Assembly (NCBI RefSeq): GCF_001583695.1
Contig: NZ_LOBC01000050.1
Span: forward strand, 124,001-188,000
Direction of reading: 5' to 3'
Origin: Bacillus wiedmannii
GTDB lineage: Bacteria > Bacillota > Bacilli > Bacillales > Bacillaceae_G
DNA: 64,000 bases
Both the position numbers and the translations under genes were made by a program. Of this stretch, positions 9,701-17,596 are shown one piece after another. Positions within the stretch are counted from its first letter, which is position 1, and each line of letters starts with the position of its first letter. The notes under the pieces were generated by a model. That model saw nothing but the letters and a program-made list of their open reading frames with translations. It was not told the origin of the DNA and made no database searches.

Positions 9701-9961
9701 TACGGCTGCAACATGTTGACAGTACGTTTGAAAAGACGCTAACGAAGGACAACTACAGCTCGCAACAACATCACCTTTTTTAGCTTTTTCTACTGTAACA
9801 TGAAAATCTTCGTTCCCTTTTACCGTCGCTTCGCAAATTTCTTTCATTTCATCATAATGATTCACGATTACTTTATTTGATTTATAATAAGCTTCCCCTC
9901 TTTTATATGAGGTCTCTCCGCATACTTCTTTTATAATCGATTTATTTAATGTAAAACTCAT
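6767..9961 (-). CDS. SWIM zinc-finger SNF2-family helicase
   Basis: 1064 residues. A SWIM zinc finger lies at about residues 65-90 (CSCPSLASFQTYCQHVAAVL, the C-x-C...C-x-H pattern), followed by a long bacterial SNF2-associated region. The SNF2 ATPase begins near residue 610, with Walker A DDMGLGKTLQ at about 637, Walker B-like LDEAQAF near 738, and helicase C-terminal motifs SQFTKML and QQAADRAYRMGQ near 1002. It is a DNA-dependent translocase, probably remodelling protein-DNA complexes; the specific role is unknown. RBS AAGGAAG precedes ATG. Single-gene unit. Confidence 0.93.
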   Translation of the reverse strand: MSFTLNKSIIKEVCGETSYKRGEAYYKSNKVIVNHYDEMKEICEATVKGNEDFHVTVEKAKKGDVVASCSCPSLASFQTYCQHVAAVLIQINYNQQTGGMSENMSGNDQLTSGMFQLFADKPLRPKSKQHRFDTREILDVAFICSPVATKSGGALLGIQLKLAKIYFIKHIREFLSKVEKRETFHCSNEFTYTPDVHSFRQETDAVIQQLIKMYHNEKMYEDALEVHAKQDESMIFIPPASWKDMLSSLYKVAYVQLKQHEQLFHGLQISNSLLPLHFEFTKGNNGGFTLHIDGLNRVQVMEMYNNALYDGKLYHLPMEDCMRLIELQKMMSRSNSNQFYIPESKMEHFVAKVVPGLMKLGTVRIDEVISDRVETPSLKAKLYLDRVKNRLLAGLEFHYGNVMINPLEEDGQPSVFNRDEKKEKEILDIMSESAFAKTEGGYFMHNEEAEYNFLYHVVPSLKGLVDIYATTAIKLRIHKGDTAPLIRVRRKERIDWLSFRFDIKGIPEAEIKGVLVALEEKRKYYRLANGSLLSLESKEFNEINQFVKESGIRKEFLHGEEVNVPLIRSVKWMNGLHEGNVLSLDESVQDLVESIQNPKKLKFTVPNTLHAVMREYQVYGFEWMKTLAYYRFGGILADDMGLGKTLQSIAYIDSVLPEIREKKLPILVVSPSSLVYNWFSELKKFAPHIRAVIADGNQTERRKILKDIVEFDVVITSYPLLRRDIRSYARPFHTLFLDEAQAFKNPTTQTAKAVKTIQAEYRFGLTGTPVENSLEELWSIFHVVFPELLPGRKEFGDLRREDIAKRVKPFVLRRLKGDVLQELPDKIEHLQSSELLPDQKRLYAAYLAKLREETLKHLDKDTLRKNKIRVLAGLTRLRQICCHPALFVDDYKGSSAKFEQLLEILEECRSTGKRILIFSQFTKMLSIIGRELNRQAIPYFYLDGNTPSQERVELCDRFNEGEGDLFLISLKAGGTGLNLTGADTVILYDLWWNPAIEQQAADRAYRMGQKNTVQVIKLVAHGTIEEKMHELQESKKNLIAEVIEPGEEKLSSITEEEIRDILMI

Positions 9962-10048
9962 TATTTTGACACTTCCTTAATGTAAAACCATTTTCTCTTA
10001 CTTAACATTTTACATGCTCTACGAGAAAATATAAAATATTGATTTAAC

Positions 10049-10077
10049 AAAAAAAGATGCTTATTTATAAGCACCTT
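10049..10077 (-). terminator. Terminator of the two-component operon
   Basis: On the minus strand GGTGCTTAT pairs with ATAAGCATC followed by seven T. It lies immediately after the response regulator stop. Confidence 0.85.
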
Positions 10078-10078
10078 T

Positions 10079-11011
10079 TCACTCTATCTCCATCAGCCGT
10101 TTCGCCTCAAAATATAACACTTGAATAAATTTCTTCGTATTAATTCGTATATGGCCAGAAGTCGCTATTTCATCCTTTGTCATTTCTGTCATTCGTTTTC
10201 TAACTACAGTGAAATCAAAAAACTTTGGGGCATAGCTTTCAAATTTCGGATTTGAAAAATCTGTTAACCCTAAAGAGGCCAAATGATTTAACGACTGATA
10301 AATCGCTCTTCTTACACGTTGTTCAGATGCTTTTCTCTCCTTATCTATATCTGCATCCGAAGCTATATGATCTAATTTTTTTAATGTTATTTGGTGAAAG
10401 ATATCTTTTAACGCAGGAAATCCAAATTCAAATGTTTGCGCCTTTTCTTGTCCATATAAATATTCCAGCATACTAAGTAAATCTTTACTGCCATTCTCTC
10501 CCGCAATACCGAGTTCAGATAGTAAAAAGCGTCCTGAATCTGATATCTTTTTCCCTTCTTGCACCGGTTCATTGCGCATTTGCGGCTGCTCCCACTGAAA
10601 CACGTTATTCAATGATTTTTGAATATCATGTATGGAACGCTCCAAGCGAATCCGTTCCATTACTTTTCGTACGACAGATTCAACTTCAATTTTGTTTAGT
10701 GGTTTCGTGATATAATACTCCACACCAAGTGTATACGCCTCACCAATGAGCTGTTTCGATTCAACTTGAGAAATCATAATAATTTTCCCATTGAATGAAG
10801 GCGCTATATGGCGAACTGTTTCAATGCCATCTCTCATTGGCATGAGTAAATCAATAAATAAAATATCTACTTTTTTATAATTTAGCTGTTCTGCTTCAAT
10901 ATACGCTCCATCTTCCGATTCTCCAATTACTTCCCCTAGATCGCCATCCTCAATAATTTGCGAAAGCATCGAACGGAAAACTTCATCATCATCTACAATA
11001 TAATAAAACAA
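10079..11011 (-). CDS. GlnL-like response regulator with YcbB domain
   Basis: 310 residues from TTG at 11011. A receiver domain fills residues 1-120: acidic pocket DDD at 7-9, phospho-acceptor Asp 54 in LFIDLLMPMRDG, and Lys in YYITKPLNK. The C-terminal part resembles the YcbB DNA-binding domain of B. subtilis GlnL (FEFGFPALKDIF, RRAIYQSLNHLASLGL). An upstream in-frame ATG at 11053 would add 14 residues inside the kinase gene; TTG is preferred because GGGAAGGGGA ends 6 bases before it and the protein then begins at the receiver. It overlaps the regulatory end of the kinase gene and is co-transcribed. It probably controls the symporter/aspartase/malic enzyme genes nearby. Confidence 0.85.
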   Translation of the reverse strand: MFYYIVDDDEVFRSMLSQIIEDGDLGEVIGESEDGAYIEAEQLNYKKVDILFIDLLMPMRDGIETVRHIAPSFNGKIIMISQVESKQLIGEAYTLGVEYYITKPLNKIEVESVVRKVMERIRLERSIHDIQKSLNNVFQWEQPQMRNEPVQEGKKISDSGRFLLSELGIAGENGSKDLLSMLEYLYGQEKAQTFEFGFPALKDIFHQITLKKLDHIASDADIDKERKASEQRVRRAIYQSLNHLASLGLTDFSNPKFESYAPKFFDFTVVRKRMTEMTKDEIATSGHIRINTKKFIQVLYFEAKRLMEIE

Positions 11012-11013
11012 AT

Positions 11014-12312
11014 CTATTCCCCTTCCCGCTTTAAACTGCACTCCGATAAACAAACGATAAACTTACACCCTTTTCCAGTTTCATTGTCTTCTAACCTTAC
11101 TTCTCCGCCGAGCTCTGTGACCATTTCGTGTATGTAAGAAAGTCCGATTCCTGTGGACGGTGTTCCCGTTTGATCATACTTTGAAGTAAACCCGGGCTTA
11201 AATACTAATTTCTTATACTTTTGTGCAATACCAGGGCCATCGTCAATTACTTCAAAGATTACATGTTGCTCTCGTTTATATAACTTAATATGAATGAGAC
11301 CTCTATCTTCAATTGCTTCCACTGCATTGGCAACTAAGTTATTAAAGATGGATAGCACTGTATACACGTGATATGCAGCGTGCTCACCTTCTATATGTTT
11401 AGAAAAACGTATATCTTTCTCTAGCATTTCAGCATACTTTTCATTTATTCTTACAATCATTTCTGTAAGCTCATGTCCTTCTACATACTCAGCAACATTT
11501 TTATCTAATAACAGTTTAGATAATCCTGCAAAAATCCTTTGATTATCCTTTTTGATTTCGTGCACTTCTCCTGCTATTTTCAATGCTATTTTACTATTTG
11601 AGGCATCGTTCGCTTGTAAATTTCGATATAGTTGATATGCTTCTTGTGTAATCAATTCTGCATTTTGTAACGTTTTTTTCAAATGAACAGATTCTACATA
11701 TAAATTGGACAAGTGCATGAACATTTTTTCATTTTCTTTTCGAACTTGTGATTCTTTTAATTTTGTTTCATATAAATTCATCATATTTAAAAAGCCGAGC
11801 GCAAAGAAACTGCGGAAAATAGCAATAATGATAAGTTTATTCACTTCAGAAACTGTTATTGTTGTACCGAGCACTACCATATGATAAATCGCTAGCTCTG
11901 ACATACTTGCAATAATTTCAATTGTAATTCCAAGGCATCCAATAACGATTGGTCTCTGATGAAACTTATTCACCCTACAAAGTGAAAAAAGACTTCCATA
12001 AATAAAATAATAAAAGAACACAGGATAACGCAAATAAAATGATTCTGTCATATGGAATGAACCTTGCAATACCCAGTCAAGACATACACGGAATAAAACG
12101 ACACATATACCGACAAGAATACCTGCAGCTGCTGCTGGTATTCTTCTTAAAAAGAGTAATAAAAAGAAGAAAAGTGGTGTCCCAAAGCTAACGCGAAACG
12201 TATCGTTGAAAGGATGAAAATTAAGCTCTCCAGCAATTGGAACAACAACCATTAGTATAATTAAAAGGGATATATCTTTCTTCCATAATTGATTCCAATT
12301 CAAAAGTGCCAC
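11014..12312 (-). CDS. GlnK-like sensor histidine kinase
   Basis: 432 residues. About six membrane segments fill residues 10-190. A cytoplasmic part follows with a coiled region, a non-classical phospho-acceptor region (GEVHEIKKDNQRIFAGL near residue 249), and a GHKL ATPase with N box NNLVANAVEAI, G1 DDGPGI near 357, and GIGLSYIHEMV. Domain layout is like B. subtilis GlnK (YcbA) and relatives sensing amino acids or dicarboxylates. It is translationally linked to the response regulator gene downstream. The location beside aspartase and a dicarboxylate symporter suggests aspartate, glutamate or a C4 acid as stimulus. Confidence 0.87.
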   Translation of the reverse strand: MALLNWNQLWKKDISLLIILMVVVPIAGELNFHPFNDTFRVSFGTPLFFFLLLFLRRIPAAAAGILVGICVVLFRVCLDWVLQGSFHMTESFYLRYPVFFYYFIYGSLFSLCRVNKFHQRPIVIGCLGITIEIIASMSELAIYHMVVLGTTITVSEVNKLIIIAIFRSFFALGFLNMMNLYETKLKESQVRKENEKMFMHLSNLYVESVHLKKTLQNAELITQEAYQLYRNLQANDASNSKIALKIAGEVHEIKKDNQRIFAGLSKLLLDKNVAEYVEGHELTEMIVRINEKYAEMLEKDIRFSKHIEGEHAAYHVYTVLSIFNNLVANAVEAIEDRGLIHIKLYKREQHVIFEVIDDGPGIAQKYKKLVFKPGFTSKYDQTGTPSTGIGLSYIHEMVTELGGEVRLEDNETGKGCKFIVCLSECSLKREGE

Positions 12313-12342
12313 TTCCTATACTTTTTTTCAATAGTAAAAGTG

Positions 12343-12372
12343 AAAGCCCGTTTATTATGATAAACGGGCTTT
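12343..12372 (-). terminator. Terminator of malS
   Basis: AAAGCCCGTTTAT pairs exactly with ATAAACGGGCTTT across a short loop, 4 bases after the malic enzyme stop. Flanking T-rich sequence on both strands. Confidence 0.85.
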
Positions 12373-12376
12373 ATTT

Positions 12377-14089
12377 CTATATTCTAACCTTTTCTACCGC
12401 TTTTATTTGGCGATACTCTGGTTCCCATATTGCTTCTTTCACTGCAATCTTGATATCATTATCACTTAATTTCACTCTAGCAACACCTTCTGCAACTGCA
12501 ACTTTCGCTACTTCAATCGCAACCATTTCCGAGATATTACGTAACTCTTCGACTTCTGGTAAGATAGGTGCTCCTGGATGACTTGTATCTACCATGCTTG
12601 CAACCGCTTCAGCTGCTGCTGCGAACATTCCATCCGTCATGACGCTTGCACGAACAACAATTGTACCAAGACCAAGCCCTGGGAAAATAAGTGCGTTATT
12701 TGATTGTCCAATTACATACGTTACACCGTTATATGTAACTGGTTCAAATGGACTTCCTGTTGCAACTAATGCTCTTCCCTCTGTCCACTCAATTAAATCT
12801 GCTGGTTTTGCTTCAGCAAGTGGCGTCGGATTCGACATTGGTAAAATGATTGGTCTTTCTACGTGAGAAGCCATTTCTTTAATAATCTCTTCTTTAAATG
12901 CTCCTGCAACCGTTGATGTACCGATTAAAATTGTCGGTTTTACATGTTTCACAACTTCAGCAAGTCCGATCACATCGTTTTGTTTCCACTCACTTACTTC
13001 CGCTTCTTTTCGTGCATACGGCATTTGGAAATCAAGAAGATCTTCCATATTATCTGTAACTAACCCGTTACGATCAATACACCAGAAACGCTTATATGAT
13101 TCTTCTTCTGATAAGCCAGCGCGGACCATTGCATCTCTTACTTGATCTGCGATACCGATTCCAGCTGTACCAGCACCAAACACAACAACACGGTGTTCAC
13201 TTAATGGTACACCAGAAGCTTTTACTGCTGATAATACCGCAGCAAGTGAAACTGCACCTGTACCTTGAATATCATCATTAAACGTACATACGTCGTGACG
13301 ATATTTATCTAAAATTTTTCGTGCGTTACGAGAGCTGAAGTCTTCCCAATGTAAAAGTGCTTTCGGGAATTGTTTATTTACCGCTTGAACAAATGTATCA
13401 ATATATTCATCGTAAGCTTCACCAGTTATACGAGGGTGACGATTTCCAATATAAAATGGATTATTTAATAGCTCTTCACGATTTGTACCTACGTCTAGAA
13501 TTACCGGTAATACACGACTAGGATCGATTCCAACCGCAGCCGTATAAACAGCTAATTTTCCGATTGCGATGTTAATACCACCAACGCCCCAGTCACCAAT
13601 TCCAAGTATGCCCTCTCCATCTGTTACAACGACTAAATCAATATTTTCTGCTGTTGCACCGATATTGGCGAATGCTTCTTCAATACCTGACGGATCGTTA
13701 ATTGATAAATATACACCACGTGGTTTACGATATTCATGACTATATCTTTGAATTGCTACACCAACAGTTGGTGTATATACAATCGGTAACATTTCACGTA
13801 AATGATTTGTTAATATACGATAAAATAATACTTCATTTCGATCATGCAACGCTGTTAAGTATACATTCTTTAATAAATCATCCGGCTGAGAACAAAATTG
13901 CTCGTATGCTCGGCGTGCTTGTTCTTCTAACGTTAAAACTGCTGGAGGTAATAACCCTTTTAAACCTAATTCTTCTCTCTCTTCTTGCGTGAAAGCGACC
14001 CCTTTATTTAAAAGTGGTGTTGATAATACTTCTACTCCTCTTAATGTCGTTTCTAATGAACCATTAGAAGCTACTGTAAACTTACTCAT
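12377..14089 (-). CDS. malS: NAD-dependent malic enzyme
   Basis: 570 residues from ATG at 14089, matching the 560-580 of Bacillus malic enzymes. It oxidatively decarboxylates malate to pyruvate, feeding C4 carbon into central metabolism. Visible motifs: YTPTVG near residue 90, [15 protein letters not shown] near 150, and Rossmann [16 protein letters not shown] near 310. The frame is open from ATG at 14119, but [10 protein letters not shown] at 14089 has AGAGGTAGGGAT just upstream and fits family N-termini. It lies between aspartase and the two-component genes, fitting aspartate to fumarate to malate to pyruvate. Could also be named maeA or sfcA. Confidence 0.9.
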   Translation of the reverse strand: MSKFTVASNGSLETTLRGVEVLSTPLLNKGVAFTQEEREELGLKGLLPPAVLTLEEQARRAYEQFCSQPDDLLKNVYLTALHDRNEVLFYRILTNHLREMLPIVYTPTVGVAIQRYSHEYRKPRGVYLSINDPSGIEEAFANIGATAENIDLVVVTDGEGILGIGDWGVGGINIAIGKLAVYTAAVGIDPSRVLPVILDVGTNREELLNNPFYIGNRHPRITGEAYDEYIDTFVQAVNKQFPKALLHWEDFSSRNARKILDKYRHDVCTFNDDIQGTGAVSLAAVLSAVKASGVPLSEHRVVVFGAGTAGIGIADQVRDAMVRAGLSEEESYKRFWCIDRNGLVTDNMEDLLDFQMPYARKEAEVSEWKQNDVIGLAEVVKHVKPTILIGTSTVAGAFKEEIIKEMASHVERPIILPMSNPTPLAEAKPADLIEWTEGRALVATGSPFEPVTYNGVTYVIGQSNNALIFPGLGLGTIVVRASVMTDGMFAAAAEAVASMVDTSHPGAPILPEVEELRNISEMVAIEVAKVAVAEGVARVKLSDNDIKIAVKEAIWEPEYRQIKAVEKVRI

Positions 14090-14134
14090 AACATCCCTAC
14101 CTCTATTCATATATAACATTTCTATATTGTAAAC

Positions 14135-14166
14135 AAAAAAGAGGGGATTGTCCCCCCTCTTTTTTT
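14135..14166 (-). terminator. Terminator of aspA
   Basis: On the minus strand AAAAAAGAGGGG pairs with CCCCTCTTTTTT across a short loop. It begins at the aspartase stop codon and ends the symporter-aspA transcript before malS. Confidence 0.88.
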
Positions 14167-15604
14167 AATTTTTCTTTAAAAGAGCTGCTCCTGCAATCCC
14201 TGGGTGTGTCATTTCGAATGGATCTAGAATTAACTCTAAATCTTCTTGTGACAATACACCATTTTTCACACAAAGTTCTCGAACGGATTGCCCTGTCGCG
14301 ATTGCTTCTTTCGCAACGCGAGCTGCTGCTTCATAACCGATATGAGGGTTCACGGCTGTAATAATTCCTACACTCTTCTCAACATACTCTTTTAAGCGAT
14401 CTTCATTCGCTTCAATTCCTTTTAAGCAATTATCTGTAAAGGCACGGAAACCATTATTCATAATGCTAATTGATTGAAGTAAGTTGAAAACAAGTACTGG
14501 TTCCATAACGTTTAATTCTAATTGTCCTGCTTCTGAAGCAAGGCAAATTGTATGGTCGTTACCAATTACTTGGAACGCAATTTGATTAATTACTTCTGGC
14601 ATAACAGGGTTTACTTTCCCTGGCATAATAGATGAACCTGGTTGACGAGCAGGTAGCATAATTTCCGCTAAACCAACGCGTGGACCTGATGCCATTAAGC
14701 GAAGGTCATTTGCAATTTTAGACATATTCATCATACATACTTTAAGTGCTGCAGATACTTCTGTGTATGCATCCGTATTTTGCGTTGCATCTACTAAGTC
14801 TTCTGCACCAACAAGTGGTAATTCACTGATTGCAGCTAAATGTTTTACAACTGCTTCAATATATTCTGGATCTGCATTTAAGCCTGTACCAACTGCAGTT
14901 GCTCCCATATTTACTTCATATAGATGTTGACGTGATTGCTTGATACGTTTCATATCACGTTCAAGTACGCGAGAATACGCTTTAAATTCTTGTCCAAGAC
15001 GAATTGGCACAGCGTCTTGTAAATGTGTACGACCCATTTTAATAACATGATCGAACTGCTCTGCTTTTAATTCAAATACATCGTGCATATAACCCATCGT
15101 TTGTAATAAACCTTCTAATGCGTTTAATGTTGCGATATGAATCGCCGTTGGGAACGCATCGTTTGTTGATTGCGCCATGTTTACATGACTATTTGGACTA
15201 ATATAATGATAGTCTCCCTTTTCCATTCCTAATAACTCAAGAGCACGATTGGCCATGACTTCATTTGCATTCATGTTCATTGAAGTACCTGCTCCGCCTT
15301 GGATTGGATCTACGATGAAATGATCATGCCATTTTCCATCAAGAATTTCTTGAGCGGCTTCTGCGATCGCGCCGCCCTTGTTCAATTCCAATCTTCCTAC
15401 ATCTGTATTAGCAAGCGCTGCAGCTTTTTTTACAATTGCGAATGCTTTAATTAAGCCTTCATGGATTTTGTATCCTGTAATTGGGAAGTTTTCAACTGCA
15501 CGCATTGTTTGTACGCCGTAGTATGCATAGTTTGGCACTTCTTTTTCACCTAAAAAATCTTTTTCAATTCGAACACCGTTTTTAACTTCAGTTAATGTTG
15601 CCAT
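14165..15604 (-). CDS. aspA: Aspartate ammonia-lyase (aspartase)
   Basis: 479 residues; class II fumarase/aspartase superfamily. It converts aspartate to fumarate and ammonia. The signature [15 protein letters not shown] is near residue 325, with GAGTSMNMNANEV near 105 and SNDAFPTAIHIA near 150. The aspartase rather than fumarase assignment rests on the KEVPNYAYYGVQTMRAVENF start and VMPEVINQ after the signature. RBS AAGGAGTG is before ATG. The symporter gene ends 24 bases upstream, so both are one operon for import and deamination of aspartate. Confidence 0.95.
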   Translation of the reverse strand: MATLTEVKNGVRIEKDFLGEKEVPNYAYYGVQTMRAVENFPITGYKIHEGLIKAFAIVKKAAALANTDVGRLELNKGGAIAEAAQEILDGKWHDHFIVDPIQGGAGTSMNMNANEVMANRALELLGMEKGDYHYISPNSHVNMAQSTNDAFPTAIHIATLNALEGLLQTMGYMHDVFELKAEQFDHVIKMGRTHLQDAVPIRLGQEFKAYSRVLERDMKRIKQSRQHLYEVNMGATAVGTGLNADPEYIEAVVKHLAAISELPLVGAEDLVDATQNTDAYTEVSAALKVCMMNMSKIANDLRLMASGPRVGLAEIMLPARQPGSSIMPGKVNPVMPEVINQIAFQVIGNDHTICLASEAGQLELNVMEPVLVFNLLQSISIMNNGFRAFTDNCLKGIEANEDRLKEYVEKSVGIITAVNPHIGYEAAARVAKEAIATGQSVRELCVKNGVLSQEDLELILDPFEMTHPGIAGAALLKKN

Positions 15605-15628
15605 GATTATTCACTCCTTAACGATTTC

Positions 15629-16900
15629 TTATGCTGCTTTTGTTTCTTTGACTGTTTCTACATATTGTTTTGCTTTCTCATTATCGAATTCGCCTTCCCA
15701 CTTCGACATAACAATGGCCGCTAATGCATTTCCTAACACATTGACAGATGAGCGAATCATATCTAAAATGCGGTCAATTCCCGCAATTAACGCGATACCT
15801 TCTAGTGGTAACCCCATTGAACCTAACGTTGCTAATACAACAACGAACGATGCACCTGGAACTCCCGCCATACCCTTGGATGTTAACATGAGAACGAATA
15901 ATAACGTTATTTGCTCCGTTAGTGACATGTGCACACCGTACATTTGTGCAACAAACAATGCCGCTAACGCTTGATAAATAGCCGATCCAGTCAAGTTAAA
16001 TGTATAACCTGTCGGAATAACGAAAGAGGCAACTGCCTTTGGACAACCGAACTCTTCCATTTTTCTCATTATATTAGGTAAAACAGCTTCTGAACTTGCT
16101 GTCGTAAATGAAAGAATAAGTTCTTCTTTTAAAATTTTCATTAATGTAAAAATGTTTACGCCAACCATTCGTGCATTAATACCTAATACAATCACAACGA
16201 ATAGTATAACAGTTACATATACAGCTAGCACTAGTTTTCCTAAAGGAAGTAATGTTGCTACACCAAATTTTGCAACCGTAACAGCAATTAATGCGAATAC
16301 ACCAAATGGTGCAAATTTCATAACTTGATTTGTAACCCAAAACATCGCTTCGAGTACACCTTCAAAGAAGTTAAAGACAGGCTTTCCTTTCTCCCCAATT
16401 GCCGCAACTCCTAAACCGAATAATACTGAGAAGAAAATAATCGGTAATAAGTCACCTTGTGCAATCGATTCAAATACGTTTTTCGGTACAATATGAACAA
16501 TTGTCTCAGCAAAACCTTTCTTCTCTGTAGCATCTGCTGTTTGTTTATAAGAAGAAATATCACTTTGCTGTAAGTTACTCATATCAACGCCAGTACCTGG
16601 TTGGAATATATTCGCCGCAAGTAATCCCATTAAAATAGCGATCGTCGTAATAATTTCGAAATAAAGAATTGTCTTACCGCCCAGTTTCCCAAGCTTCTTC
16701 ATATCTCCTACACCTGCTACCGCAACAATTAATGCTGAAATAACAATTGGTACTACAATCATTTTAATTAAGTGAATAAATATATCCCCAATTGGTGTGA
16801 TATAAGAAATCGCCGTTTTATTGCCATAAAAGATTGCCCCTACTACAATCCCTAAAACAAGCGCGACAAAAATTTGTGTTGCCAATCCGAATTTTTTCAT
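15629..16900 (-). CDS. Dicarboxylate/amino acid:cation symporter (DAACS)
   Basis: 423 residues, sodium:dicarboxylate symporter family (GltP/DctA type). It is a membrane protein with eight membrane segments and re-entrant hairpins. Family marks: serine-rich SSEAVLPNIMRKMEEFG near residue 267, NLTGSAIYQALAALFVAQ near 305, and SKGMAGVPGASFVVV near 345. Imports aspartate, glutamate or C4-dicarboxylates with sodium or protons. Its position before aspA argues for aspartate. The promoter has a GlnL-type repeat and the leader a cre site. RBS AAGGGGATG precedes ATG. Confidence 0.9.
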   Translation of the reverse strand: MKKFGLATQIFVALVLGIVVGAIFYGNKTAISYITPIGDIFIHLIKMIVVPIVISALIVAVAGVGDMKKLGKLGGKTILYFEIITTIAILMGLLAANIFQPGTGVDMSNLQQSDISSYKQTADATEKKGFAETIVHIVPKNVFESIAQGDLLPIIFFSVLFGLGVAAIGEKGKPVFNFFEGVLEAMFWVTNQVMKFAPFGVFALIAVTVAKFGVATLLPLGKLVLAVYVTVILFVVIVLGINARMVGVNIFTLMKILKEELILSFTTASSEAVLPNIMRKMEEFGCPKAVASFVIPTGYTFNLTGSAIYQALAALFVAQMYGVHMSLTEQITLLFVLMLTSKGMAGVPGASFVVVLATLGSMGLPLEGIALIAGIDRILDMIRSSVNVLGNALAAIVMSKWEGEFDNEKAKQYVETVKETKAA

Positions 16901-16918
16901 TTATGTTCATCCCCTTCA

Positions 16919-16932
16919 TGCGAACGCTTTCA
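16919..16932 (-). promoter_or_regulatory. cre site (CcpA) in symporter leader
   Basis: Minus strand TGAAAGCGTTCGCA matches the cre consensus TGWAANCGNTNWCA at all but one position. It lies between the promoter and the symporter start, where CcpA would act as a roadblock. This predicts carbon catabolite repression of symporter and aspA. Confidence 0.72.
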
Positions 16933-16962
16933 TTTCGTATTTATAAAAGCTTACTCACACAT

Positions 16963-17001
16963 CTTATAGGCGAACCTACAAAATCATACAAAAACCTACA
17001 A
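16963..17001 (-). promoter_or_regulatory. Symporter promoter with TTGTA triple repeat (GlnL-type box)
   Basis: On the minus strand a -35-like TTGTAT (16991-16986), 17-base spacer and -10 TATAAG (16968-16963) are overlapped by three TTGTA units spaced exactly 10 bases, between 17001 and 16977. They contain TTTTGT-ATGA-TTTTGT (16993-16978), an exact match to the TTTTGT-N4-TTTTGT repeat I recall for B. subtilis GlnL. This links the YcbB-type regulator at 10 kb to this operon. Confidence 0.7.
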
Positions 17002-17077
17002 GTTCGTCACAAAAAATTCGAATTTTTTTCTTATAATATTCATTGACACATATTCCGTAAAAAGAAATAAAATATAC

Positions 17078-17107
17078 TTGATAAAACATCAGATTATTTC
17101 GTATAAT
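17078..17107 (+). promoter_or_regulatory. Promoter of leader ORF upstream of TnpB element
   Basis: TTGATA (17078-17083), 18-base spacer, TATAAT (17102-17107). The expected transcript start is about 45 bases before the leader ORF and its AAAGGAG ribosome binding site. Confidence 0.75.
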
Positions 17108-17156
17108 CTAAAAGATATATACTTACAACAAATCGAAATGAAAAGGAGTGGATGAT

Positions 17157-17321
17157 ATGAAAAACTATACAAAGCAATTCGTCTTATCTTCTTCTTTTCT
17201 TTTTCATTTTCTTAAAAAGGAACAAGGGCATTTGCCTTTGTTCCTTTTTTTATCCTTTTCGGCAAGAAGACTCCCTCCGATTTGTGTTACGGGTGAAACT
17301 CAACAATTCAGGTGGAGATGA
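17157..17321 (+). CDS. Possible attenuator leader peptide reading through a terminator
   Basis: 54 codons from ATG at 17157, with AAAAGGAG 8 bases upstream and a good promoter before it. The first 20 codons are rich in Ser, Phe and Leu because the DNA is a long pyrimidine tract (17180-17213). The frame then continues through a strong intrinsic terminator (17214-17251) and ends only inside the mobile element. This is the layout of UTP-sensing leaders such as E. coli pyrBI, and the next chromosomal gene is a UMP kinase paralogue. The distal part is probably insertion sequence. It may instead be a simple small RNA. Confidence 0.5.
   Translation: MKNYTKQFVLSSSFLFHFLKKEQGHLPLFLFLSFSARRLPPICVTGETQQFRWR
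17214..17251 (+). terminator. Strong terminator inside leader ORF
   Basis: GGAACAAGGGCA pairs with TGCCTTTGTTCC (one G-U), preceded by five A and followed by seven T. Stem of 12 pairs. It should stop most transcripts about 140 bases after the upstream promoter. Confidence 0.9.
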
Positions 17322-17432
17322 ATTGCTGTCAGAAGGTAGGCTGAACTCTTTTGTTTCGCTCATAATAATTTTTTGAGTGCGAATGTTTGTTTTTTTGTCT
17401 TACGATATAATCTGCGTAGATAAGGAGAGGAG

Positions 17433-17566
17433 GGAATAGATTGTAAGACAACGAAATTGGATAATGATTATCATTCAGCTACTTGAGTCAAAAGGAATTA
17501 CGATGAAGAACATGTTCGCATGTTGTTTCATTTCGTTCCAAATATGGATTTGTTAAAAAATTTTTA
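17433..17566 (+). pseudogene. tnpA (HUH transposase) remnant
   Basis: In one frame the bases encode KTTKLDNDYHSAT, a stop, then NYDEEHVRMLFHFVPNMDL and another stop. The first part matches the usual start of IS605-type TnpA and the second the region around its HUH motif, where DHVHVLF is expected; here His-x-His has become His-x-Arg. About 60 residues between them are missing. I conclude it is an internally deleted, dead tnpA. Confidence 0.6.
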
Positions 17567-17596
17567 ATGATTCCTCTAAGAAAGGCGGTGAAAACA

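Noticed and set aside
17567-17596. Upstream start for tnpB
   Set aside because: ATG at 17567 has no ribosome binding site, while ATG at 17597 does; the extra residues are not typical of TnpB.
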